Virus record (IMG/VR): IMGVR_UViG_3300018469_000009
Coordinates: 1 to 22,738 of that record
Reading direction: 5' to 3' (one strand)
DNA: 22,738 bases
Source of the DNA: a virus
The position numbers and the translations under genes were made by a program. The stretch's first letter is position 1; every line of letters begins with the position of its first letter. Of the stretch, positions 4,247 through 12,188 are shown in pieces. The notes below the pieces were generated by a model. That model had not been told where the DNA came from, made no database searches, and was given only the letters and a program-made list of their open reading frames with translations.

Positions 4247-4977
4247 TGGTCGTCCTCCTCCTCGGCATTGATCAGCGGCACGCCGTTGATGACAACGGTG
4301 ACGTTGACGCCTTCCGGCACCGTCAGCTCGATCTTGAACACCTCGGCCAGCGTCTTCTTTGGCTGCGACGAGATCGTCAGCGCGTGCAGGAAGTGCTCGT
4401 GGTAGCCGGCGATCAGCTTGCCGATCGAGACGCCGTTCGACCAGCTCGGGATGATGTGCTTGTCGCCGTTCACGATCTCTCGGCTGCCGTAGACGTCGTC
4501 TGCTGTGGCGCTGAAGAACAGCGGCAGCGCGTTCGGCGGTCGGAACCAGCCTTCCAGCATGCCGGCGTACAGCACCGCCGCGGCGATCTTGGGATCCAGC
4601 GCGCGGTCGGCGTGCCACTCCAGATCGTCGCTGCCGCCCAGCTTGAGCCGCTGCGTCGCGAAGCTGTAGTTCTCGCGCCACGTGAGCTGCACAAAGCCGC
4701 GCCCGTAGTAGGTCTGCCCGGTCTGCGGATCCGGCACGCCGTAGGGCTGACCCTGGCCGAGGCCGAACTCCCGGATCGGGAGCATCTCGTTGGCCGTCTC
4801 ATGTTTGGCGTTTGCCAGGGCACAGGCCGCGTGGCGCAGGTCATCGGTTGGCTCCCGCGTCTCCCAGGCCAGCAGCAGCGCCTCCTGGCCCATCACCTGA
4901 CCCTCGGTCATGCTGCCGCCGAACAGCGTGTGCCGGACGCTGTCGAAGTACGTCTCGCGGTCGAAGTGGATGCTCAT
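4243..4977 (-). CDS. GH19-type endolysin (chitinase-like muramidase)
   Basis: The start at 4977 overlaps the upstream stop by 4 nt and gives 244 residues. The glycoside hydrolase 19 core is clear: ALANAKHETANEM (residues 53-65, with Glu60 the probable catalytic acid), PIREFG..QGQPYGVPDPQTGQ (67-88), and YYGRGFVQLTWRENY (90-104), the family's signature substrate-binding block. Phage GH19 enzymes cut the peptidoglycan glycan strand. The core ends near residue 190. The tail (residues 210-244, KTLAEVFKIELTVPEGVNVT... ending in an acidic EEEDDQ) looks like a small beta extension, perhaps for wall binding. There is no signal peptide, so it needs a holin to reach the wall. Its neighbours are small membrane proteins on both sides, which completes a lysis cassette. 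Confidence 0.9.
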   Translation of the reverse strand: MSIHFDRETYFDSVRHTLFGGSMTEGQVMGQEALLLAWETREPTDDLRHAACALANAKHETANEMLPIREFGLGQGQPYGVPDPQTGQTYYGRGFVQLTWRENYSFATQRLKLGGSDDLEWHADRALDPKIAAAVLYAGMLEGWFRPPNALPLFFSATADDVYGSREIVNGDKHIIPSWSNGVSIGKLIAGYHEHFLHALTISSQPKKTLAEVFKIELTVPEGVNVTVVINGVPLINAEEEDDQ

Positions 4978-5159
4978 GGCAGCCGCTCGATCACACCGGC
5001 AGCCTTCGCCTCGTTCTCGATCAGGCGGCGCACGCCGGCCTCGAAGCGATCGATCGCCTTCGACGTCGAGGCCTCGGCCATCAGTACCAAGAACAGCGTG
5101 ATGAACTGTTGCCTGACCGCAGCCTCGAGCGCCTCGTCGAGCGATGCCTTGGTGCTCAT
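4974..5159 (-). CDS. Small hypothetical protein in lysis cassette (61 aa)
   Basis: The frame overlaps the holin candidate upstream and the endolysin downstream by 4 nt each, which argues strongly for a real gene. MSTKASLDEALEAAVRQQFITLFLVLMAEASTSKAIDRFEAGVRRLIENEAKAAGVIERLP is helical. Its short hydrophobic patch (FITLFLVLMA) is barely long enough to span a membrane, and the rest is amphipathic. It could be a membrane-associated lysis regulator or a soluble helper. No lipobox is present, so it does not look like an outer-membrane spanin. I recognise no family. Confidence 0.6.
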   Translation of the reverse strand: MSTKASLDEALEAAVRQQFITLFLVLMAEASTSKAIDRFEAGVRRLIENEAKAAGVIERLP

Positions 5160-5368
5160 GTTTTTGGTCGATCAATCGGCTGGCAGCTTCGCGCCAGCTC
5201 AGCGATCAGTGTGTCGCGGCGCTCGATGGCGTCGCTGACCTTGTAGAGAACGTATCCAACGACGGCCAAGCAGATCACGTTGATGACCACCAGCGGCAGC
5301 GCCAGCGGCCCGCCGGCCGCCAGCCCCTTCACGGCATCGCTCGCAAGCTGGCCGGTCTTCTCGATCAT
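5156..5368 (-). CDS. Putative holin, single membrane span (70 aa)
   Basis: The N-terminal 19 residues (MIEKTGQLASDAVKGLAAG) form a possible amphipathic helix. Residues 20-44 (GPLALPLVVINVICLAVVGYVLYKV) form one membrane span. A charged tail SDAIERRDTLIAELARSCQPIDRPKT follows. An amphipathic N-helix, one span and a charged cytoplasmic helix is a layout shared by several small single-span holins and inner-membrane spanins. Position two genes before the endolysin supports a lysis role. Assignment as holin is inference from size, topology and context. The 4-nt overlaps on both sides indicate coupled translation with its neighbours. Confidence 0.6.
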   Translation of the reverse strand: MIEKTGQLASDAVKGLAAGGPLALPLVVINVICLAVVGYVLYKVSDAIERRDTLIAELARSCQPIDRPKT

Positions 5369-5961
5369 GGCACCGCCGCGTAGGCCTGTTCGATCTGTTC
5401 CTTGGTGGTGACAGTCTCGGCCTCGATCCCGACCTGCAGCTCGAGCTGCACCCTGGCGCAGCCGCTGATGCGGTTTTCCATGCGCTGCTCGATCGCGACC
5501 ATCTGCGCCTCCGGCACCGAGATCACGTCGCTGCCGCCCAGCTCGTCCCGGAAGTCGTGGATCACCGGCTTCGGCGGATCCGGCCGCGCTGCGATCACCC
5601 GGTAATCAAAGAACACCGCGCGGGTCGCGGGGTCGGTCGGGATCTTGCGCACCTTGCCGGCGACCGTGTGCTCGACCCCGGCCAGCTCACGGTATTCGCG
5701 CTGCTGGCGGGAGTAGGTCTTCAGCCGCGGTTTCATCTCGTCGGGCGTGTAAGGCGTCGCGATCCACGTCCAGGGCGCGTTCGGGTTCGGGTAGACGTTG
5801 GCGTAGAAGCTGTCCGGCTGCGGCTCGTCGGCTTCTTCTGTGATGCCGGCAGCGGCGCGCGCCTGCGGCGTCGCGGTGCGCACCCAGCCGGGCGGATAGA
5901 GCACGCCGTTGCTCTCGAACGCGTCGTCGGGCGACAGCGGGACACCATTGAGCAGCAGCAT
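5365..5961 (-). CDS. Phage hypothetical protein between fibre and lysis genes (198 aa)
   Basis: The start at 5961 follows the fibre stop by 3 nt. The N-terminus, MLLLNGVPLSPDDAFESNGV followed by LYPPGWVRTATPQARAAAGI, is a pattern I associate with phage proteins near tail-fibre genes ('F...G..YP.GWLRNA.PEERAAIGI'). These are sometimes described as fibre-associated or assembly proteins. The middle has YPNPNAPWTWIATPYTPDEMKPRLKTYSRQQREYRELAG, and the end is a helix (EAETVTTKEQIEQAYAAVP). There is no signal, membrane span or catalytic motif. It lies after the two fibre genes, so a chaperone or assembly role for the fibre is plausible but unproven. Confidence 0.62.
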   Translation of the reverse strand: MLLLNGVPLSPDDAFESNGVLYPPGWVRTATPQARAAAGITEEADEPQPDSFYANVYPNPNAPWTWIATPYTPDEMKPRLKTYSRQQREYRELAGVEHTVAGKVRKIPTDPATRAVFFDYRVIAARPDPPKPVIHDFRDELGGSDVISVPEAQMVAIEQRMENRISGCARVQLELQVGIEAETVTTKEQIEQAYAAVP

Positions 5962-5969
5962 GCATCACC
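5955..5969. repeat. 15-nt junction repeat, copy 1
   Basis: GCAGCATGCATCACC occurs here and again at 17393-17407, each time exactly at a gene junction. Read leftward, it is GGTGATGCATGCTGC, which holds the stop TGA of one gene, two bases of TGC and the ATG of the next. It may be a shared coupling sequence or a recombination joint. Confidence 0.6.
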
Positions 5970-8754
5970 TCGCGCGCGCGTATTTGAACGGGCACTCTGC
6001 AAAGGCAGCATAGACGATATTGTTGCCCGATCCGTTGTTGCTTACTGAATTGCGAATGAGCTTGAAGCCGTTGGACGTGAAATCAATCCAGTCCGTGCCG
6101 GGCACTTCTGCAGAGTTGATGTCGTTGTAGAGGGACATATCCACCGGGTTGCGCGGGGTGCGCGAACTGTCAAAAATCTGCCAGCTTGCGACAACGGCGC
6201 TGTTTTTGGTCATCACCCACTGCGGCCGGAAGCCGGTCCAGACAAACGGCCCGTCGAGCAAACCGTTGCCCAGGTAAGAACCAAAGGCGCTGAACCCCGG
6301 CACCGGTGCAAACACGTAGGCGATGTACTGGTCGCCGGCCTTGTTGTGCTGTGCAGCTGGCCCCAGGCCAAAATCCTGGGTGTCGGCCTCCATTGCGGCC
6401 CAGTAGTTGCCGCTCGACGTTTTGATGTCATTGGTATCGAACAGCAGCCGCTCGGTCGCCGGCGTCGGCATGCCGCCGTGATAGACCACCCAGTTCACCG
6501 CGGCTCCGACCGTGTTGTAGGCCTTGATGATGATCATGCCCGGCTTGACGCCCATGCCGTGGGCGACCTTGCGGCCCGGCGGGTAGGCCGTGCCGTCGCC
6601 GGTGTAGAGCACCATGTTGAAGCCGCTGGCCGGCGACTTGCGCCACATCCAGTGCACCATCGAGCCACCGGCCACATTGAGCCGGGACGCGGTGCTGCCA
6701 TCGAACCCGTCAGGATGAAACGCCGTCACGCCGGTCGTCGAGATGACTTGATCGGCCACTGTCGGGTAGCCCATGTCGGCATTGGCCCCGCGCGCGGTGT
6801 CGAACCAGACGTGATCGAGCGCACTGGCCCGTGATTTTGTCCAGATCAGGCCGGGCGGAAACCGCATGCCGCTGACCGTGAACGGCGCGCCGGTGCCGGC
6901 GCGAAGAAACGAGATCATGTGCTCGTCGCCGCGCTTGATCGGCGGGGTCGGGAAGCTATCGGTGCAGATCGGCACAGCGCCGGCCGGGACTGCGCCGACG
7001 TAGGGCAGCTGGCCGGCGTTGAGCGACGAGACGGAGCTGGCCGTCGGCTTGATGAGGACAAAATAGATTTTGCTGGTCCCCAGCCCGAGCCCGGTCGAGA
7101 TCTGCGTCCATGTCCCGGCGTCGGTGACGTTCCGGTAGGAGATCGTGCCGGTGGATTTGACGAAGTGAAACCCGTAGGTTTTCCCGGCCGCAATGCTTGG
7201 CACCGTATGCTCGACCCCGAGATCGTCCACGATCCCTGCGGTGCAGCCGGCGACCGCCGTCGACACCTCCCAGTACGAATTGAAGTAGTGCACCGGGATG
7301 GTGCCGTTGGATGCAACGCCGCCGGCGACCGGGCAATCAAGGTTGCCGTTAAGCGGGGCGGCGACGCTCGCCACCAGCGGATTGATTACGCAAAAATTGT
7401 TGGACGGACTGTCGAGCGAGCTGTCGTAGCCGGAGCCAGCGCTCAGGCTGATGTTGAATGGCGTCCAGTCTTTGCTGCCGACGGTCGACCACGTGTACAT
7501 GTGCTCCTTGGGGACCCTGGGACCGTTGGTCAGGCTGGCGCGGAAGAACAGCAGCCCGGCGTTGAGCGTGGTGGTCGGATCGTCCAGATAGACGGTGCAC
7601 TGTGCCGGAGTGCCGGCACCGTTCTTGACCGTCACCGAGCACTGCCACCAGCCGTCGGCCGCCGCCGTAATGGCCGCCGCGACCTCGGAGCCGGTACCGA
7701 TCGGCACGATGTCGGAAACCGTCCCGGCCACCAGATCGAACTTGGCCGAGCCGCCGTTGGTGCTGTTGTTGTAGAGCACGACCTTGCTGATTTCCTGCGG
7801 CTTCAGATACACCGCGAAGGTCGTGACGCTGTCGGCGATCACCGCGACGTTCTGCGCCGCGGAGGGGTTTGCCAGCACGTTGACGTTGATCTCGTAGGCG
7901 CGCTGCGTGCCGTAAGGATCGAAGGCTCCGACCGGGACGAGACTGGCCCCGTTGCCGGGCAGCCAGGGGGCCTGCGTCAGGTCGTCGGAGAACACCAGCA
8001 GGTTATGCATCCCGGTCTGGTCTTTGCCGATCGTGGTCGATGACGCCGGCGCAGTGTTGTTGCTGAAGTCCAGATGGAAGCCGTTCACTCCGTAGAGGCC
8101 GTTGTACTTGGCCGGTTGCCAGACGTTGTTGGCGTCGTACTTCGCAAAGTAGCCGGGCTCCAGCGCCAGCCCGTCGATGAAGTGGATCTGCGCGAGGTAG
8201 CCGGAAAAGTGGTTGAGGTTGTTGTACGCGCCAATGATGTGAGTGTTCACAGAATTGACGGGGCACTGCGCGTTGTTCTGTGCCGGGTTGGTCAGGATCG
8301 AGAACGACGGGACGCGCCTGCCGTTGTAGTACATGCGGATGCGATCGTTCGCCACCGCGTTGGGCGTGTCGAGCACGAGCACCACGTGATACCAAGCCGC
8401 CGGGTCGCGCCACATCATGGTGGTGACCCTGCGCCCGATCGACACGCCGCCGCTGACATAGTTGAAGTCCAGATCGTCGTTCACGCCAGATCTGAATTGA
8501 AGCAGCGCGTACTCGGTCCCAGAAACGTACACAGCAAAGACGGAATTGTTCGCGGCGGGGCTGATCGCACCGCGCTTGACCCACAGGCTTAGCGTCCAGC
8601 GCCGGCGATCAGAGGCATGAAACAGATAGCTGCTGCTCAAGTACGCCTGATCCGGCGTGTTGAGCCGAACCGACCGCGCCACCTTGACGATGTTGCCGGT
8701 GTCGGTGCCGGGCTCGTCGAGGTTGCGCCAGATACTGACCGGAAGATTGAACAT
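5965..8754 (-). CDS. Large multidomain tail fibre / receptor-binding protein
   Basis: The start at 8754 (TGATG overlap with the upstream fibre gene) gives 929 residues; the frame is open further upstream but inside the neighbour. Residues about 25-235 form a LamG/concanavalin-like domain (ARSVRLNTPDQAYLSSSYLF, WTLSLWVKRG, AWYHVVLVLDT, RIRMYYNGRRV, YLAQIHFIDG). Residues about 250-410 resemble a carbohydrate-binding jelly roll (NLLVFSDDLTQAPW...DGWWQCSVTV). A SPRY-like segment follows (SYWEVSTAV...YGFHFVKSTGTISYRNV). The C-terminal third has the DUF7483 pattern: HGMGVKPGMIIIKAYN, NWVVYHGG, YIAYVFAPVPGFSAFGSYLGNG, DGPFVWTGFRPQWVMTK, FIDFTSNGFKL-type, AAFAECPFKYARAR. Such proteins decorate phage tails, and carbohydrate recognition at the host surface is the likely role. 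Confidence 0.8.
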   Translation of the reverse strand: MFNLPVSIWRNLDEPGTDTGNIVKVARSVRLNTPDQAYLSSSYLFHASDRRRWTLSLWVKRGAISPAANNSVFAVYVSGTEYALLQFRSGVNDDLDFNYVSGGVSIGRRVTTMMWRDPAAWYHVVLVLDTPNAVANDRIRMYYNGRRVPSFSILTNPAQNNAQCPVNSVNTHIIGAYNNLNHFSGYLAQIHFIDGLALEPGYFAKYDANNVWQPAKYNGLYGVNGFHLDFSNNTAPASSTTIGKDQTGMHNLLVFSDDLTQAPWLPGNGASLVPVGAFDPYGTQRAYEINVNVLANPSAAQNVAVIADSVTTFAVYLKPQEISKVVLYNNSTNGGSAKFDLVAGTVSDIVPIGTGSEVAAAITAAADGWWQCSVTVKNGAGTPAQCTVYLDDPTTTLNAGLLFFRASLTNGPRVPKEHMYTWSTVGSKDWTPFNISLSAGSGYDSSLDSPSNNFCVINPLVASVAAPLNGNLDCPVAGGVASNGTIPVHYFNSYWEVSTAVAGCTAGIVDDLGVEHTVPSIAAGKTYGFHFVKSTGTISYRNVTDAGTWTQISTGLGLGTSKIYFVLIKPTASSVSSLNAGQLPYVGAVPAGAVPICTDSFPTPPIKRGDEHMISFLRAGTGAPFTVSGMRFPPGLIWTKSRASALDHVWFDTARGANADMGYPTVADQVISTTGVTAFHPDGFDGSTASRLNVAGGSMVHWMWRKSPASGFNMVLYTGDGTAYPPGRKVAHGMGVKPGMIIIKAYNTVGAAVNWVVYHGGMPTPATERLLFDTNDIKTSSGNYWAAMEADTQDFGLGPAAQHNKAGDQYIAYVFAPVPGFSAFGSYLGNGLLDGPFVWTGFRPQWVMTKNSAVVASWQIFDSSRTPRNPVDMSLYNDINSAEVPGTDWIDFTSNGFKLIRNSVSNNGSGNNIVYAAFAECPFKYARAR

Positions 8755-10088
8755 CAGCCAATATCCTGCGCCCGGCCGATCTCCTCCAGCACGGTCGCAC
8801 TGCTGGCGATGAACGTGAAGCGATCGACCGCGTTCTCGGTCGCCGTGATGGCCGGCGCGTCGCCGTCGACGAACTTGAAGTTGGCCGCCGTCCACAACAC
8901 CGCCTTGTTGGCGGCCGCGGCTTGCTTGACCCGCAGCGTGTAGACGTGCCCGGTCACCGCCCCCGTCACCGACAGCGTGACGTCGCCGGTCAGCGTCACC
9001 GTGGCGACCGGCTTGGCGAACACATCCCACGCCACCGCGCCGGTGGTGCCCGGCAATGCGCTCTCGATGTAGCCGCCGGCCTTCTCCAGCCGGCACGCGC
9101 CGCCCTTGACGAACAGCGTTGCCGTGATGTCCTCGTCGACGCCGACGACGCCGTATTCAAACGTGGTGACGCCGTTGACCAGCATGCCACCGCTGCTCGG
9201 GATCCGCACCCGCTCGACCGGCGCGCTGTCGGCGCTGGTGCGGAACACCAATGCGGTTGGCGTGCCGGCGGCCGTGGGCGCGCCGTCGACGACCGCCGCC
9301 GTCTCGGCGCTGTAGCGGAAGTCCGTGGTGTCGCGGAAGTAGAAGTAGTGCGCGCCGACCTCGTCGTCGATCTCGACGACCAGTGGCGCTTCCTTGGTGC
9401 CGCGCCCGTAGGTGTAAGACGCCCCGCCACCGACCCCGCCGTCGCCGTAGCCTTCGGTGCTGATTTCGGCGTAGCCCGAGGGATCCTGAAACGTCCCGAT
9501 CATGTAGTGGGTGTCGTACAGGACGTCGGGATCCGCCGTCAGATCGTCGGCGCTGTTGGTGATGACAAACCCAACCGGATCCTCGGTTTCGATCGACAGC
9601 GGGCCCGTCATGGTGCCGCCGGTCTTGGCAACCGCCGACTTGTCGCCGATCGACCAGCTGCCCCACGTGCCGGCCACCTTCTGTCGCGTGTAGCGGAAGC
9701 CGGTCGACGTGCTGTAGGCCTCCAGCGTGATGTTGGCGGTGACGCCGGACGTCGCGGTGTGCATCAGCACCGTGCCGACGAACAATTCAGTGGCCGTGCC
9801 GCCGGACGGCGGCGCGGCGGTCGCACCGGTGTTCGACAGGAACGAGCCCGGCACCCAGGCGTGGCTGTCGTAATTGGCGACGACCTGTTTGCCTTTTTCG
9901 GCTCCCAGCGCGATCAGCGCGGTGTCGGGGCTGGTCGCCCCGGTGCCGCCGGAGCTGATCGGCCGCGGCGCGTTGAGATCCTGCTCAACGTCGGCGACGA
10001 AGCCGTTGTAGACGACGCTCTCGATCGTGGTGTCGCCCACCACGTCGGGGAACGGCTTGCTGTAGATCCCTGAACCGTCGCGTGGCAT
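8754..10088 (-). CDS. Tail fibre-like protein (444 aa)
   Basis: GGGGGG lies four nt before the ATG at 10088. The N-terminus, MPRDGSGIYSKPFPDVVGDT followed by TIESVVYNGFVADVEQDLNAPRPISSGGTGATSPDTAL, is typical of short-tailed phage fibres. They open with 'MPRD.SG.Y', continue with a virion-attachment helix, and have the SGGTGAT repeat motif. Next come KTGGTMTGPL (another fibre-repeat signature), a Gly/Tyr-rich beta region and a C-terminal beta domain ending 'AVLWTAANFKFVDGDAPAIT...DRFTFIASSATVLEEIG', as in many fibre tips. The following gene starts with a 1-nt overlap, so this may be the particle-bound adaptor that carries the larger 929-residue protein (inference). Confidence 0.78.
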   Translation of the reverse strand: MPRDGSGIYSKPFPDVVGDTTIESVVYNGFVADVEQDLNAPRPISSGGTGATSPDTALIALGAEKGKQVVANYDSHAWVPGSFLSNTGATAAPPSGGTATELFVGTVLMHTATSGVTANITLEAYSTSTGFRYTRQKVAGTWGSWSIGDKSAVAKTGGTMTGPLSIETEDPVGFVITNSADDLTADPDVLYDTHYMIGTFQDPSGYAEISTEGYGDGGVGGGASYTYGRGTKEAPLVVEIDDEVGAHYFYFRDTTDFRYSAETAAVVDGAPTAAGTPTALVFRTSADSAPVERVRIPSSGGMLVNGVTTFEYGVVGVDEDITATLFVKGGACRLEKAGGYIESALPGTTGAVAWDVFAKPVATVTLTGDVTLSVTGAVTGHVYTLRVKQAAAANKAVLWTAANFKFVDGDAPAITATENAVDRFTFIASSATVLEEIGRAQDIG

Positions 10089-10097
10089 GCGACCCCC

Positions 10098-12188
10098 CTA
10101 TTGTCTGTAGCGTGGCGGGCGATTGCCCCACGGGTCGACACCGCGCCGGCGCAGCTCCCAAGCCTTAACACGATCGGCCAGCGCCTGCGCCGCGGCGGGG
10201 TCGCGCGACAGCAATGCGTTGGTGATGGCGACGCGCTGCGCTTCGCTCTCGCCCTTCGCCACCCGGCCGGCCATCTCGGCGGCCGACCGCATGAACTGGA
10301 ACGGCCGCCCCGACGCAGCCGAACCCAACAGGCCGAGCAGCTCGCCGGCTCCAGGGCCCTGCGCCATGTCGGCGAGGTTTTCGGCCGTCGGCGAGCCGCC
10401 CTTGGCTGCGGTGTTGGTCCGCAACATTTCTTCTTCGCGGTTGAGAAACTTGCGGAGCTGGTCCGGCTCGCCGGGGCGGCGTGGCCCCTGGTACATCGAC
10501 AGGTCGCGCAGCTCGGTCGAGCCCTTCAGCGATTTCTCGCGCAGCAGCCCTGGGAAATTGCCGCCGCGCTCCAGCGGCGTCACGGCGGCGTCAGCGTAGC
10601 CGATCCGCACGCCGTGCTTCTGGGCGTCCGGCAATGCGCGGAACGCCGGCACTGTGTCGGCGGCGCGGCCGCGCGTCGCCATGCTGCGGCCGACGTCGAC
10701 CGCCTCGCGCACCGAGGCCGGGCCGGCAAACGTGCGCCGCGCCGCGGCGTAGGTCGGGTTGAGAGCGTCGACCTCCTCGAGCATGGCGCGCCGCACCTGA
10801 TCGATCGCGCGCCCCCTGGCGTCGAGGTTGAGCCGTCGCGTCACCGGGTCGCGGTACTTCTCCAGAATGTCGTCGAGGCCGATCTTGGCGAGATTGATCG
10901 TCCGCATGTTGGGGACGCCGCTGATGATCGGGTCGCCCGCCTTGTCGAAGCTGGTGATCGCGTAATCGTTCGGATCGAACTTGCGCCCGGCCGCGAGGCT
11001 CTCCAGGCGCTGCACCTCGACGCCGGTCTTGAGCCCCTGCTTCATAATCGGGTCGTCGAAGAATGATTGCAGACGGTCCGTCCACACCACGCCGTGCCGC
11101 TCAGAGGCGTCGTACAGCGGCCGCGACGCCGCCCGTGCCTGGGTGATCAGCTCCTCCCGCGCCTGCCGGGCGGTGCCGGGCGCGCCCAGTGCCTGCCCGA
11201 CCTCGGCGCTGACACGGTGCGGCATGTTGATGGTGCGGCGGTCGATCACCTCGGTGATCGCGTCACGCTGCACGCCAGGGGATTTCGCCATCGCCGCCAG
11301 CTTGCGCTGGCCCTCGACGCCGATCGCGTCGGCGATCGTGTAGTCGGTCTGGCCGGCGGCGTGCGCGTTGCGCACGCTCTGCGCGATGTCGTCCATCGAG
11401 CGGCCGCTGGCGCGGACCACGTCGGCGACCTGCTCGGTCGCAATCTTCTGCGGATCCCGCAGCCGCGGCAGCTGCAGCGCCCGTCCGGTCGCCCCGATCA
11501 CCGAGGTCACCGCTGGCAGCGCCGCGCCGACCCCGGCACCGATGACACCACCCATCGCCATGTTGGCCGGCATGTCGGCGATGGTCGGGGCCTCGCCGCC
11601 ACCGACCGCAGCGCCGAGCGCACCAGCCTTGGCGACGTTCGCGCCGTAGGCCGTGACGCCGGCGGGCAGCGTCTTGTTGATGATCGGGATCGCCACCGGT
11701 GCGGCCCGCGTCCCGGCCCCCAGCACGCCGGCACCACCGGCCAGACCGCCCAGCACCTCGGTGGCACCGCCCAGGAAGCCCGCGGTGTTCTCGTCGATCT
11801 TCTTGTTCTTGAGGTCTTGGTAGGCCTTGTTGTAGCGGTACGCCTCGGTCGGTCCGACGCCGCGCCGGATCATCTCGAGCGGCACCGATGCGCCGGCCGA
11901 CAGCTCGTCCAGCCAACCGAACCCGGCACCGCGCGCCAGCCGATCGGTGTAGCCTTCGTTCATCGGCACGCCGGCCTTCACCAGCCGCTCACGCTCCTCG
12001 AGCGCGGCCTGCTGGTACTTGTCGGGCGGCGGCGGCGGCGCAGCGGCGTCTCTCCGCTGCGCATCGAGGTCGCCGTACAGGCTCGGCCGCGGAGCCACCG
12101 GCACCGTCGGCTCGGTCGACGCGATCGGCGCGTAGGCCGGCGGCGGCGGTTGCTGTTGTTGCGCGTCGAGATCGTCGTAGATGCCCAT
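10098..12188 (-). CDS. Internal virion / DNA-ejection-like protein (696 aa)
   Basis: The ATG at 12188 makes a TGATG overlap with the upstream stop; a GTG three bases earlier is an alternative. The N-terminal 60 residues are rich in Pro and Gln. The segment TDRLARGAGFGWLDELSAGASVPLEM resembles the 'GFGFADEI.G' block of phage injection-type proteins. A Gly/Ala-rich hydrophobic stretch (residues about 145-230, GFLGGATEVLGGLAGGAGVLGAGTRAAP...) could insert in membranes. A long helical C-terminal half follows (ITEVIDRRTINMPHRVSAEVGQALG, RPLYDASERHGVVW, DALNPTYAAARRTFAGPASVREAV). Such proteins are packed in the capsid of short-tailed phages and form the channel for genome delivery. The assignment rests on order, composition and partial motifs. 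Confidence 0.65.
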   Translation of the reverse strand: MGIYDDLDAQQQQPPPPAYAPIASTEPTVPVAPRPSLYGDLDAQRRDAAAPPPPPDKYQQAALEERERLVKAGVPMNEGYTDRLARGAGFGWLDELSAGASVPLEMIRRGVGPTEAYRYNKAYQDLKNKKIDENTAGFLGGATEVLGGLAGGAGVLGAGTRAAPVAIPIINKTLPAGVTAYGANVAKAGALGAAVGGGEAPTIADMPANMAMGGVIGAGVGAALPAVTSVIGATGRALQLPRLRDPQKIATEQVADVVRASGRSMDDIAQSVRNAHAAGQTDYTIADAIGVEGQRKLAAMAKSPGVQRDAITEVIDRRTINMPHRVSAEVGQALGAPGTARQAREELITQARAASRPLYDASERHGVVWTDRLQSFFDDPIMKQGLKTGVEVQRLESLAAGRKFDPNDYAITSFDKAGDPIISGVPNMRTINLAKIGLDDILEKYRDPVTRRLNLDARGRAIDQVRRAMLEEVDALNPTYAAARRTFAGPASVREAVDVGRSMATRGRAADTVPAFRALPDAQKHGVRIGYADAAVTPLERGGNFPGLLREKSLKGSTELRDLSMYQGPRRPGEPDQLRKFLNREEEMLRTNTAAKGGSPTAENLADMAQGPGAGELLGLLGSAASGRPFQFMRSAAEMAGRVAKGESEAQRVAITNALLSRDPAAAQALADRVKAWELRRRGVDPWGNRPPRYRQ

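Noticed and set aside
8755-9096. Upstream extension of the large fibre frame
   Set aside because: It runs inside the neighbouring fibre gene and encodes a Gly/Arg-rich nonsense peptide. The start at 8754 forms a TGATG overlap and begins normal protein sequence.
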